This document shows positions 1 to 5,246 of a stretch of DNA of 8,177 nucleotides, in pieces. A model generated the notes under the pieces. That model was given only the letters and a program-made list of their open reading frames with translations. It did no database searches and was not told the origin of the DNA. The translations under genes and the position numbers were made by a program. Every line of letters begins with the position of its first letter. Positions within the stretch are counted from its first letter, which is position 1. Origin of the DNA: Nitrososphaerota archaeon (GTDB taxonomy: Archaea > Iainarchaeota > Iainarchaeia > Iainarchaeales > VGJJ01); contig JAGVNS010000028.1 of NCBI GenBank assembly GCA_020053155.1, forward strand, positions 1 to 8,177. The letters run 5' to 3'.

Positions 1-2
1 GG

Positions 3-512
3 GAAAAAATAGTTCAGGAATCCACGCGCCCCTTCCTGGAAGTCAGCGCACCCGAATTCAATGTGAAAGGGGCGTTTTTAGTTCCCCAGAACCAAGCGCG
101 CGTGAACGAACCCACGGCCGTACGCTGGGTGGTTCAAAATGAGGGAATCACTCCCCTTTTAGGATTGAACGCCCAATTCTCGGTGCAGCCCGAAGGAATG
201 ATTATTCCCCCCTCCGCGACCATCGACAAACTGACGCCCTCGGATACCATCAGTCAATCCTTCACGCTTACCTTTTCCAATCCTGGAACGTACACGTTGG
301 GATGTACCCTTTCATTGGGGGATGACCCTGCACTCAAAACGGACTGCCAGAGTGCCGTCATCGAAGCCGTGGCGGATACTACGGGAATCACGTTGCTCTT
401 CTCCCTGATTTTGCTGCTCATTGCGATAGGGGTGTATGCGTACATTTACATTCTCCCCCAAACCCCGCCTAAAGCCGAACCTCCTAAGAGAAAGCGGTTT
501 CAACATGGGTAA
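3..512 (+). CDS. Surface protein, C-terminal part (partial at left edge)
   Basis: The frame is open from the left edge, so this is the C-terminal end of a longer gene. The GTG at 63 is most likely an internal valine codon, because 20 sensible codons precede it and there is no ribosome binding site. Numbering from that GTG, residues 1-105 look like a beta-rich extracellular domain of the CARDB or Ig-like kind found in archaeal envelope proteins, with phrases such as VRWVVQNEG and NPGTYTLGC. Two cysteines (81 and 95) could form a disulfide. Residues 108-131 form one strongly hydrophobic helix, followed by a Pro- and Lys/Arg-rich tail (PPKRKRF). This suggests a protein displayed outside the cell and held by a C-terminal membrane anchor with its basic tail in the cytoplasm. 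The exact family cannot be named from this fragment. Confidence 0.75.
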   Translation, partial: EKIVQESTRPFLEVSAPEFNVKGAFLVPQNQARVNEPTAVRWVVQNEGITPLLGLNAQFSVQPEGMIIPPSATIDKLTPSDTISQSFTLTFSNPGTYTLGCTLSLGDDPALKTDCQSAVIEAVADTTGITLLFSLILLLIAIGVYAYIYILPQTPPKAEPPKRKRFQHG

Positions 513-556
513 GGTCATGGCAAAAGGAGAATACAACTTGTATCCGTTGTATAGTT

Positions 557-579
557 AAGGAAAACTTTTTCCTTTTTTT
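557..579 (+). terminator. Hairpin plus T-tract after the surface-protein gene
   Basis: A 7-bp stem (AAGGAAA at 557-563 with TTTCCTT at 568-574) has a 4-base loop and is followed by five more T residues. It lies 45 bases after the stop of the surface-protein gene. The T-run is on the plus strand only, so it serves that gene. It ends at the 3' end of the convergent toxin gene. Archaeal termination depends mainly on the T-run, so the hairpin may be secondary. Confidence 0.55.
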
Positions 580-850
580 ATTTATAACTTCTATCCTTTT
601 TCTTGTCAATGTCATAAACGGAGACAAATTTGTCTTTCCAGTTTACCGTGTATTGAATTCGATAATCGCCTATTCGGATACGATAATCGGATTGGCTTCC
701 AATAAGTTTTGTCACATCAAAGCGATTTACGGGCGCTGGATTTTCTTGCAATGCGTCAATCGCTTCTTTTACGCGCATTTTCATTTTAGGTTCTAATTTA
801 AAGTATTGTTTGTCCGCCTTATGCGTTAACTCGACAGTGTAGACTGACAT
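578..850 (-). CDS. RelE/ParE-family toxin
   Basis: This 90-residue protein has the size and pattern of the RelE/ParE toxin fold. Helices rich in Lys and Glu fill residues 10-37, then comes the core strand motif YRIRIGDYRIQYTV (56-69), and the end is VYDIDKKKDRSYK, matching the usual closing pattern of hydrophobic strand, Arg and Tyr. RelE-type members cut mRNA on the ribosome, whereas ParE-type members poison DNA gyrase; the sequence alone does not settle which applies here. The ATG lies 9 bases after the stop codon of the upstream gene on the same strand, so the two are co-transcribed with the presumed antitoxin first, the usual order for relBE-like pairs. The region is AT-richer than the neighbouring genes, which fits a mobile toxin-antitoxin cassette. 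Confidence 0.85.
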   Translation of the reverse strand: MSVYTVELTHKADKQYFKLEPKMKMRVKEAIDALQENPAPVNRFDVTKLIGSQSDYRIRIGDYRIQYTVNWKDKFVSVYDIDKKKDRSYK

Positions 851-859
851 ATGGAAACT

Positions 860-1048
860 CTATTGATTTCGTGCATTAACAGATGCCCAAGGAACAACTT
901 TTCCTTCCGCGATTTCTTTGTGTCCACGTTTCATGGCGCGCAACTCGCTTTTGGTAGGAGCTTCCTCTCTCACTAAGAGGGCGTTTAGTTTGGTGTCCAT
1001 AACCTCAAGTCTCGTTTGAATCGCCTTCAATGCTACAGTATCACTCAT
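860..1048 (-). CDS. Antitoxin partner of the RelE-type toxin
   Basis: This is a 62-residue protein starting at the ATG at 1048. Residues 6-26 (ALKAIQTRLEVMDTKLNALL) form an amphipathic helix suited to dimerisation. The C-terminal half, PTKSELRAMKRGHKEIAEGK (residues 32-51) followed by VVPW, is charged and resembles the toxin-wrapping tail of short archaeal RelB-like antitoxins. The frame extends upstream to a TTG at 1144. I reject that longer form because a TATA-like box at 1071-1081 sits inside it, about 28 bases before the ATG, which is correct spacing for a leaderless transcript starting at the ATG. The stop is 9 bases before the toxin start. No obvious DNA-binding domain is visible, so autoregulation cannot be claimed. 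The assignment rests on gene order, size and the C-terminal motif. Confidence 0.75.
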   Translation of the reverse strand: MSDTVALKAIQTRLEVMDTKLNALLVREEAPTKSELRAMKRGHKEIAEGKVVPWASVNARNQ

Positions 1049-1070
1049 ACTACCATTGTTGAAGCCTTGC

Positions 1071-1081
1071 AATAAAAATAA
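1071..1081 (-). promoter_or_regulatory. TATA-like box of the toxin-antitoxin operon
   Basis: On the minus strand the sequence reads TTATTTTTATT, centred about 28 bases upstream of the antitoxin ATG at 1048. That matches an archaeal TATA box driving a leaderless mRNA. No Shine-Dalgarno sequence precedes the ATG. The placement is inferred from sequence only. Confidence 0.5.
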
Positions 1082-1167
1082 GTGCCTTGTGAACCGCCAA
1101 TTAGCATGAACAGGGGCGCTCTTGCGCCAGGGGGAATGCAACAATTCTCAAGCCGTTAAGAGCCATA

Positions 1168-1205
1168 TTTATAAGGGGAAAGCGAGGCAATGAGTATACT
1201 TTCCC
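1168..1205 (+). promoter_or_regulatory. TATA-like box with adjoining inverted repeat upstream of the TRAM gene
   Basis: The gap of about 300 bases between the antitoxin start and the TRAM gene is T-rich on the plus strand and holds no convincing gene. It contains a TTTATAA at 1168-1174. Immediately after it, an inverted repeat (GGGAAAG at 1176-1182, CTTTCCC at 1199-1205) spans the region where transcription would start. This could be a promoter with an operator for the TRAM gene, giving a leader of about 160 bases. A second TATA-like site, GTATACTT, lies inside at about 1193-1200. No experimental support exists, and AT-rich matches of this kind can arise by chance. Confidence 0.3.
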
Positions 1206-1356
1206 TCAAATAGGTTTGATTCATGCGTTCCATTCGTTGCTTTCCGTCTTTTTTAAGTGGCTTTTTTTTCCCAATCACTGCACCGTCTTTTTCTTTCCTT
1301 ACCCTTTTCAGGAATTTTGAGCAAAATTCCGCAAATACATCCATTGGAGGAATTGT

Positions 1357-1674
1357 ATGATGAATAACGACCCCCCCTACCATGAGTCAAAGCGCCGAAG
1401 CTTTGGCCCCGTTCCCGTGAGAGAAGGAGATGTGTACGATGTGACCATCGAAGGAATTGGAGAGAAGGGAGATGGAATAGCCAAAATCCAAGGATTTGTG
1501 ATTGTTGTTCCCAAAACCCAGCAAGGACAGAGGGTGAAAGTGAAAGTGACGGCCGTGCGGGGAAAAGTTTCATTTGGGGAAGTAGTGGGAGAAGCCACTT
1601 CAGAAGCCCCTGCGGGAGAAGAAACAAACCCCCAGGAAAGCGATGAAGCGGAAGATGCAGAAGACAGGGAATAA
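1357..1674 (+). CDS. TRAM-domain RNA-binding protein
   Basis: This 105-residue protein contains one TRAM domain (about residues 20-78) with the typical pattern VREGDVYDVTIEGIGEKGDG, then GIAKIQGFVIVVP and GQRVKVKVT, and a closing strand with FGEVV. TRAM is a small OB-like beta barrel that binds RNA. Stand-alone TRAM proteins are widespread in archaea, and some act as RNA chaperones that melt structure, notably in the cold. Residues 1-19 are a short polar, basic lead. Residues 81-105 form an acidic tail with 11 Asp/Glu in 25 positions, which could tune RNA affinity or contact a partner. The start is chosen because GGAGG (1346-1350) sits 6 bases before the ATG at 1357. A second ATG follows directly at 1360. 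The gene is followed by a strong terminator and appears to be a single-gene unit. Confidence 0.9.
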   Translation: MMNNDPPYHESKRRSFGPVPVREGDVYDVTIEGIGEKGDGIAKIQGFVIVVPKTQQGQRVKVKVTAVRGKVSFGEVVGEATSEAPAGEETNPQESDEAEDAEDRE

Positions 1675-1686
1675 TTTTTTTGCCCC

Positions 1687-1729
1687 CCGGAAAGGAACCC
1701 TTTCCGGCATCATTCTTTTTTTATTTTTT
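1687..1729 (+). terminator. Strong hairpin terminator after the TRAM gene
   Basis: A perfect 9-bp stem (CCGGAAAGG at 1687-1695, CCTTTCCGG at 1699-1707) closes a 3-base loop. It is followed by a T-rich stretch (1713-1729) broken only by one C and one A. The T-run also occurs before the hairpin (1674-1681). The orientation serves the plus-strand TRAM gene; on the minus strand the sequence after the hairpin is A-rich. Confidence 0.7.
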
Positions 1730-1735
1730 AAGCGC

Positions 1736-2479
1736 TCAGCGCTTTTTGCTTTTCCATTTTTTGGGTGAGGAAGCATGATGCGGGTGTTTTTTTCCCAACA
1801 CTCCGCTCTCTCTTACGGTCTCTGCCATGACAATGTACCAGGTCATCCACCACAAATACATGGCGACTCCCAGGAAGACCAGACTCAGCGCGTTGAAGGC
1901 AGGAATGGAAAGCAATCCTACCAATCCGATGAGGACGATTCCATACCCCATCATCAGGATCCAGGAGACCCAGTAGGGGAATGTTCCCACGACCTCGGAA
2001 ATCCGGCCAAACGCAAATGCGCTTCCTATTCTTTTGTCGTGGGCATACAATTGCACTCCCACAGGAGCCATGATGGCGGCCACGAGGGCCACCAACAATG
2101 TCAGCGCTCCCCAAAACGCACCCCCGATGACCCATGTCATCAGCATTTGGATGGAAACCAAAGGATTGACTGAAAGGTTGCGGACGATTTCAACAATCAA
2201 TGGAAAAGAGACCGCGAGTCCGGCCAAAAGGAGCAAGAGAGCGGGAAGAAAATACAGGATGACGATGACAAACACGATGAGTCCAGACAGGAAAATATCC
2301 ACAAAGTCGTCGAATGCGGGCATGTGGGGATTTTGATTCAGGGTACGCCGGGAGAGTTCAATCCCTAAACCGTGCACCAACGGTCGCGCGGGGGGGAAAA
2401 TGGTGAAAAGGACACCCAATACGATGGTCACAGGGTCAGTCCGGAGCGGCCGTTTTATCGCTTCCACAAAATCAACCAT
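1736..2479 (-). CDS. DUF4013-like multi-pass membrane protein
   Basis: This is a 247-residue integral membrane protein. Hydrophobic segments lie at about 17-35, 64-92, 112-140, 168-192 and 195-218, with a Lys/His-rich cytoplasmic tail (229-247). The N-terminal MVDFVEAIKRPLRTD, then a first membrane segment, then MPAFDDFVDIFLSGL (53-67) before the second, match the layout of archaeal and bacterial DUF4013 proteins, where the usual motif is L/MPxWDDWxDxFxxGL. The molecular function of the family is not established. I chose the ATG at 2479 because AGGAGG lies 9 bases upstream; a longer frame reaches a GTG at 2524 that would include this Shine-Dalgarno site as codons. The stop codon sits inside a small palindrome (1730-1744). 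It converges with the TRAM gene and diverges from the Nudix gene. Confidence 0.8.
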   Translation of the reverse strand: MVDFVEAIKRPLRTDPVTIVLGVLFTIFPPARPLVHGLGIELSRRTLNQNPHMPAFDDFVDIFLSGLIVFVIVILYFLPALLLLLAGLAVSFPLIVEIVRNLSVNPLVSIQMLMTWVIGGAFWGALTLLVALVAAIMAPVGVQLYAHDKRIGSAFAFGRISEVVGTFPYWVSWILMMGYGIVLIGLVGLLSIPAFNALSLVFLGVAMYLWWMTWYIVMAETVRESGVLGKKHPHHASSPKKWKSKKR

Positions 2480-2537
2480 CCTTTCATGCCTCCTGCGTAT
2501 TATCTTCCAAGTAAGATAGTCCACGCACCGGGTTGTC

Positions 2538-2547
2538 GTTTATAAAC
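2538..2547. promoter_or_regulatory. Palindromic TATA box between divergent genes
   Basis: GTTTATAAAC is a perfect 10-base palindrome. Read on the minus strand it would start a transcript near 2516, giving the DUF4013 gene a leader of about 37 bases that contains its AGGAGG. Read on the plus strand it would start near 2569, about 43 bases before the Nudix ATG at 2612. It may serve both genes. Confidence 0.5.
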
Positions 2548-2583
2548 CGCTTCCTTCTTGGGTGGGGGGGTAAACACCTCCCC

Positions 2584-2589
2584 ATAAAT
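2584..2589 (+). promoter_or_regulatory. Possible second TATA-like box for the Nudix gene
   Basis: ATAAAT is centred about 25 bases upstream of the ATG at 2612, the right spacing for a leaderless transcript. It is a weaker match than the palindromic box at 2538-2547 and could be coincidental. Confidence 0.25.
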
Positions 2590-2611
2590 GGAGAATTGAT
2601 TATGGTTTAGT

Positions 2612-3139
2612 ATGCCTTCCCCCCCCTCTCCTGAAAGAAAACAAGGGTTTCCCCGCCCCCACAAGATGCCCGTGGAAAAAGCCTGTGGTTCCATCATTTA
2701 TCGGGGAAAAAAGTTCTTGCTCTTACGCCCAACGAGGTCTCGTTTTTGGAGTGCTCCCAAAGGGAGGATGGAAAAAGGGGAAAACGAGGAAGAGACGGCT
2801 CGAAGGGAAGTGTTTGAGGAAACGGGATTGAAAAACATTGTTTTTTACCCCAAATTCAGGCGGGTCAACGTATACTCGATGATGCGCGAGCACGGGCCGA
2901 TTGAGCGCCAGGTCATTTTTTTTCTGGGGGAAAGCAAAAACGGAGACGTAGTGTTGTCGGACGAACATAACGCGTTCGAATGGTTGACGTTTGAGGAGGC
3001 CATCCACCGGGTCAAGTTTCCAGCGCTCAAGGCCATCCTTTTTGCGGCAGCCAAGACTCTGGACCCCGGATTCGTTTTTTCCCTCAGCAAGAAAACGGAC
3101 GAAGAAAATCGCTCCAACTTAAAAACGGAAAGGCCCTAA
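2612..3139 (+). CDS. Nudix hydrolase, Ap4A-hydrolase-like
   Basis: The full Nudix signature G-x5-E-x7-R-E-V-x-E-E-x-G-L spans residues 51-73 (G51, E57, R65, E66, E69, E70, G72, L73), so the Mg-binding catalytic glutamates are present. The preceding GSIIYRG (26-32) and FWSAPKG (45-51) resemble the asymmetric Ap4A hydrolase branch, which splits dinucleoside polyphosphates. Other nucleoside-diphosphate-linked substrates remain possible. Length is 175 residues from the ATG at 2612. A second in-frame ATG at 2666 (residue 19) would begin just before the conserved fold and remove a Pro-rich lead encoded over a run of eight C. Neither start has a Shine-Dalgarno site, so the start is uncertain. Residues 157-175 are a polar Lys/Asn-rich tail. 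The lipoprotein gene starts 15 bases downstream on the same strand, so the two may be co-transcribed. Confidence 0.88.
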   Translation: MPSPPSPERKQGFPRPHKMPVEKACGSIIYRGKKFLLLRPTRSRFWSAPKGRMEKGENEEETARREVFEETGLKNIVFYPKFRRVNVYSMMREHGPIERQVIFFLGESKNGDVVLSDEHNAFEWLTFEEAIHRVKFPALKAILFAAAKTLDPGFVFSLSKKTDEENRSNLKTERP

Positions 3140-3154
3140 CACCATCGTGTTCCC

Positions 3155-5242
3155 ATGACATTCATGAAAAAAATCCTTTTGATTATTGGGGTATTCGCCC
3201 TCTTCCTGAGTGCAGGGTGTGTTGCTCCCAACGACAATGATTCCAATCCCATTCCAACGCCAGGCAATCCAAACTCTTCTTCCCCCTCCGGATGGTGGGC
3301 GTATGCCCCTGTTCAAGCCTCCACCAATCCCTGGCAAACCCTGAATCTTCCATTCCACGCTGAAAAAGGGGAGATGCAGCAAGTCCAGGAATGGCTTTCC
3401 TCCCTCTCCATCGACACGACCCCATTCGGTTTCATCCCCCACGATGAACGGGTGTGTGAAGCATTGAACTGCCCGCGCGGGGATTATTTGATTGTTCATG
3501 CCCCCCATGCAACCGCTGAAAGGACACTCATCCAAAACGGTTTTTTTCCATACGGTGAAGAGGGGGTTTTGGTTCAGGCGTCTGGAACAACCCCCGGAAC
3601 GTATCTATTCACCCTAATCAACGCCACAAATGATTGGGTGTACTACGGCGGGTGTAACGATTTCACGCTTGAAAAAATAACGGACAGCGCTACTATTCCA
3701 ATCATTCCCCGCGTTTGCGTGTGGGAAGGACTCCCTTCCCCGCTGAATCCACGCTCCACCCAAACGTTTGAGTGGGAGGCAGTTGAAGATGGACAATACC
3801 GCGTGGTCATTGGATATGGGACGGAATGTGATTCCACGAAACCATTAAGCCAAAACACGTGTGGGAAAACGAGCGTGATATATTCTCTCCCATTCCTGGT
3901 AAAGGGAGTAAGCAAAGTTGAATTTGTCAAGATGCGCTATGAAATAAAACAGTGTAATACGAATCCCTGGCAAAACCCCGATAACCAATCACCCAATCAG
4001 GAAACGGACCAACTCCTTTTTTCCGAATGGCTGGGGGAAAATGGAATAATGCCCACCCTCATCCAGTATCTTCCCATTCCCGCCGACTTTACGGCGTATG
4101 CGGCATGCAGCTCCCCACAGGGAGACCACTATGAACTGGTCATTCCCCTCAATCAACGAGTCCAGGCCGAGGCATTAGGGTTTGTGTATGGAGGATTGTA
4201 TGCTCCAGCATTGTCTACTCCCCCCTATGCGGAGGCACAATGGTTCGTTTTTACCCCTTATCAGTGCTATGCAAACAAATGGAATACCCAAAAGCTTCCC
4301 GTCCATTCCGTTGAAACCGATCTCCAGTTGATGAAGGAGTGGTTAGAAGAGAATGGGGTGGGGGTGGATTACCTCACATTCATCCGGGGTGTGAGCCTGA
4401 GCCAGGAATGTACCAAACTCTCCACCGACAAGTATGGAGTGGGGGCATTGAGCGATGAAAGCGCCCAACTTCTTCCAACGCTTGGATTCGTTCCGGCAGG
4501 AAAGACGCAGGTTGAATTGTTCACCGGCACCACGGACGTCAAGCCCCTGACCCTCCTCTACAAAAGCAAGTTTTGTACGCAGCCCCCGTGGGGGGGAGTA
4601 GAATTCAAATCAGGGAACGAGGCGGAGACCAGCGAAGCCGTGGCGCAATGGCTGGCAAATCAAGGAATGGAATTACTGGGGGGAAAACCGACCATTCACC
4701 AAATCGCCCCCTCTTTCAGCGGAAGCTGCGACACGGATTCAGGAATCGCAGTGAAAGTGACCGTTCCCTCCTGGAGCAAAACGCATTTGACGGCAGAAGG
4801 ATTCCAAGAACCCTCGTATTCGTTTGAGCAGCAACAGACGCAAGTGTATCCGCCCCTCGACATGCCCCCGCTAATGGATAAAGTAGGAGTTTGGGTGAGC
4901 AAATCAATGAATACCCCTGAAGGAGGAACGTACACGATTACCATTTTGAACACGTGGGATGCTCCCATTTATTTTGGGGGGTGCAATGAGTTTACGCTTG
5001 AAAAGATAAATTTGAATTCAACGACTACCTCCATCATTCCCAAAACGTGTGGGTGGGAAGGACTCCCTTCCCCGCTCAACGCCGGTGCTACAACCCCATT
5101 TGAATGGAACGCTCCAGAGAACGGGCAATACCACGTCGTTTTCTGGTATGGAATGGGTTGTGATTCCACGAAACCATTAAGCCAAAACACGTGTGAACGA
5201 GTAGATACGGTTTACTCCCTTCCGTTTACGGTGAACACGTAA
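3155..5242 (+). CDS. Large modular lipoprotein with two interleaved repeat families
   Basis: Residues 4-22 form a lipoprotein signal peptide: MKK, a hydrophobic core, then the lipobox LSAGC with lipid-bearing Cys22. A low-complexity linker (23-45, rich in Asn, Pro, Ser) follows. The rest consists of two repeat types in the order A1-B1-A2-A3-A4-B2. Unit A (about 90 residues at 46-135, 261-349, 362-450 and 468-556) shows an aromatic lead, C-x-x-x-x-W, an EWL or QWL helix end, a second Cys and a GF near the close. Unit B (147-249 and 589-694) is an Ig-like beta domain with four conserved cysteines. I recognise no named family; a general Ig-like or protease-inhibitor-like fold for B is only a guess. 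It should be anchored outside the cytoplasmic membrane and stabilised by disulfides. Translation may start at the ATG at 3155 or at 3164; neither has a Shine-Dalgarno site. A TTAAAAA at 3119-3125 could be an internal promoter. It ends 4 bases from the convergent RadC-family gene. Confidence 0.85.
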   Translation: MTFMKKILLIIGVFALFLSAGCVAPNDNDSNPIPTPGNPNSSSPSGWWAYAPVQASTNPWQTLNLPFHAEKGEMQQVQEWLSSLSIDTTPFGFIPHDERVCEALNCPRGDYLIVHAPHATAERTLIQNGFFPYGEEGVLVQASGTTPGTYLFTLINATNDWVYYGGCNDFTLEKITDSATIPIIPRVCVWEGLPSPLNPRSTQTFEWEAVEDGQYRVVIGYGTECDSTKPLSQNTCGKTSVIYSLPFLVKGVSKVEFVKMRYEIKQCNTNPWQNPDNQSPNQETDQLLFSEWLGENGIMPTLIQYLPIPADFTAYAACSSPQGDHYELVIPLNQRVQAEALGFVYGGLYAPALSTPPYAEAQWFVFTPYQCYANKWNTQKLPVHSVETDLQLMKEWLEENGVGVDYLTFIRGVSLSQECTKLSTDKYGVGALSDESAQLLPTLGFVPAGKTQVELFTGTTDVKPLTLLYKSKFCTQPPWGGVEFKSGNEAETSEAVAQWLANQGMELLGGKPTIHQIAPSFSGSCDTDSGIAVKVTVPSWSKTHLTAEGFQEPSYSFEQQQTQVYPPLDMPPLMDKVGVWVSKSMNTPEGGTYTITILNTWDAPIYFGGCNEFTLEKINLNSTTTSIIPKTCGWEGLPSPLNAGATTPFEWNAPENGQYHVVFWYGMGCDSTKPLSQNTCERVDTVYSLPFTVNT
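3290..3559 (+). repeat. Repeat unit A1 of the lipoprotein
   Basis: Residues 46-135 align with the later A units, most clearly with A3: WWAYAPVQASTNPW against WFVFTPYQCYANKW, then LPFHAEKGEM...EWL against LPVHSVETDL...EWL. The first cysteine of the pattern is replaced by Ala55. Instead there are two close cysteines at 101 and 106. The unit closes with NGFFPYGE, equivalent to the GF of the other copies. Confidence 0.65.
3593..3901 (+). repeat. Repeat unit B1 (Ig-like, four cysteines) of the lipoprotein
   Basis: Residues 147-249 match unit B2 along their whole length. Shared features are PGTY or GGTY, YYGGCNDFTLEKI or YFGGCNEFTLEKI, WEGLPSPLN, FEW, GQY, CDSTKPLSQNTC and YSLPF. Cysteines at 167, 188, 225 and 236 are kept in both copies. 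The DNA segments 3721-3744 and 3827-3863 are identical to stretches in B2. Confidence 0.9.
3935..4822 (+). repeat. Tandem repeat units A2, A3 and A4 of the lipoprotein
   Basis: Three diverged copies lie at residues 261-349, 362-450 and 468-556, a period of about 101-106 residues including short linkers. Equivalent positions are the first Cys (267, 371, 474), a Trp five residues later (272, 376, 479), the EWL/EWL/QWL helix end (291-293, 396-398, 498-500), the second Cys (318, 419, 525) and the closing GF (342-343, 444-445, 549-550). Each probably holds one disulfide. Protein identity is low, so the duplication is old or the copies evolve fast. Confidence 0.7.
4919..5236 (+). repeat. Repeat unit B2 (Ig-like, four cysteines) of the lipoprotein
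   Basis: Residues 589-694 form the second copy of unit B and close the protein. Cysteines 610, 632, 669 and 680 correspond to those of B1. The DNA at 5053-5076 and 5159-5195 is identical to B1, while the DNA between these blocks has diverged. Confidence 0.9.
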
Positions 5243-5246
5243 GCCA

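Noticed and set aside
1049..1144. Longer antitoxin form starting at TTG 1144
   Set aside because: It would place the TATA-like box inside the gene and adds a stretch without family resemblance; the ATG at 1048 fits better.
1223..1360. Plus-strand 45-codon frame ending ATGA on the TRAM start
   Set aside because: It is rich in Phe and Ser from T/C-rich DNA, has no ribosome binding site and resembles no family I know. I keep it only as part of the leader observation.
1357..1363. ATGATGA resembling a box C of a C/D guide RNA
   Set aside because: It is the start of the TRAM coding region, and no box D (CTGA) lies at a fitting distance downstream.
1156..1383. Minus-strand frame of up to 75 codons, Lys-rich
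   Set aside because: It overlaps the TRAM gene start, has no Shine-Dalgarno site or TATA spacing at its candidate starts, and its composition is what a T-rich plus-strand gap gives when read backwards.
1253..1627. Minus-strand frame of 124 codons opposite the TRAM gene
   Set aside because: It is a shadow of the TRAM gene and gap; the Leu/Ser/Pro-rich translation has no domain pattern, while the opposite strand encodes a clear TRAM domain.
1730..1744. AAGCGCT/AGCGCTT palindrome at the end of the DUF4013 gene as a terminator
   Set aside because: It includes the stop codon, and the sequence following it on the minus strand is A-rich instead of T-rich, so it does not look like a terminator for that gene.
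2480..2524. Longer DUF4013 form starting at GTG 2524
   Set aside because: The AGGAGG that precedes the ATG at 2479 would be coding, and the added residues do not match the family start.
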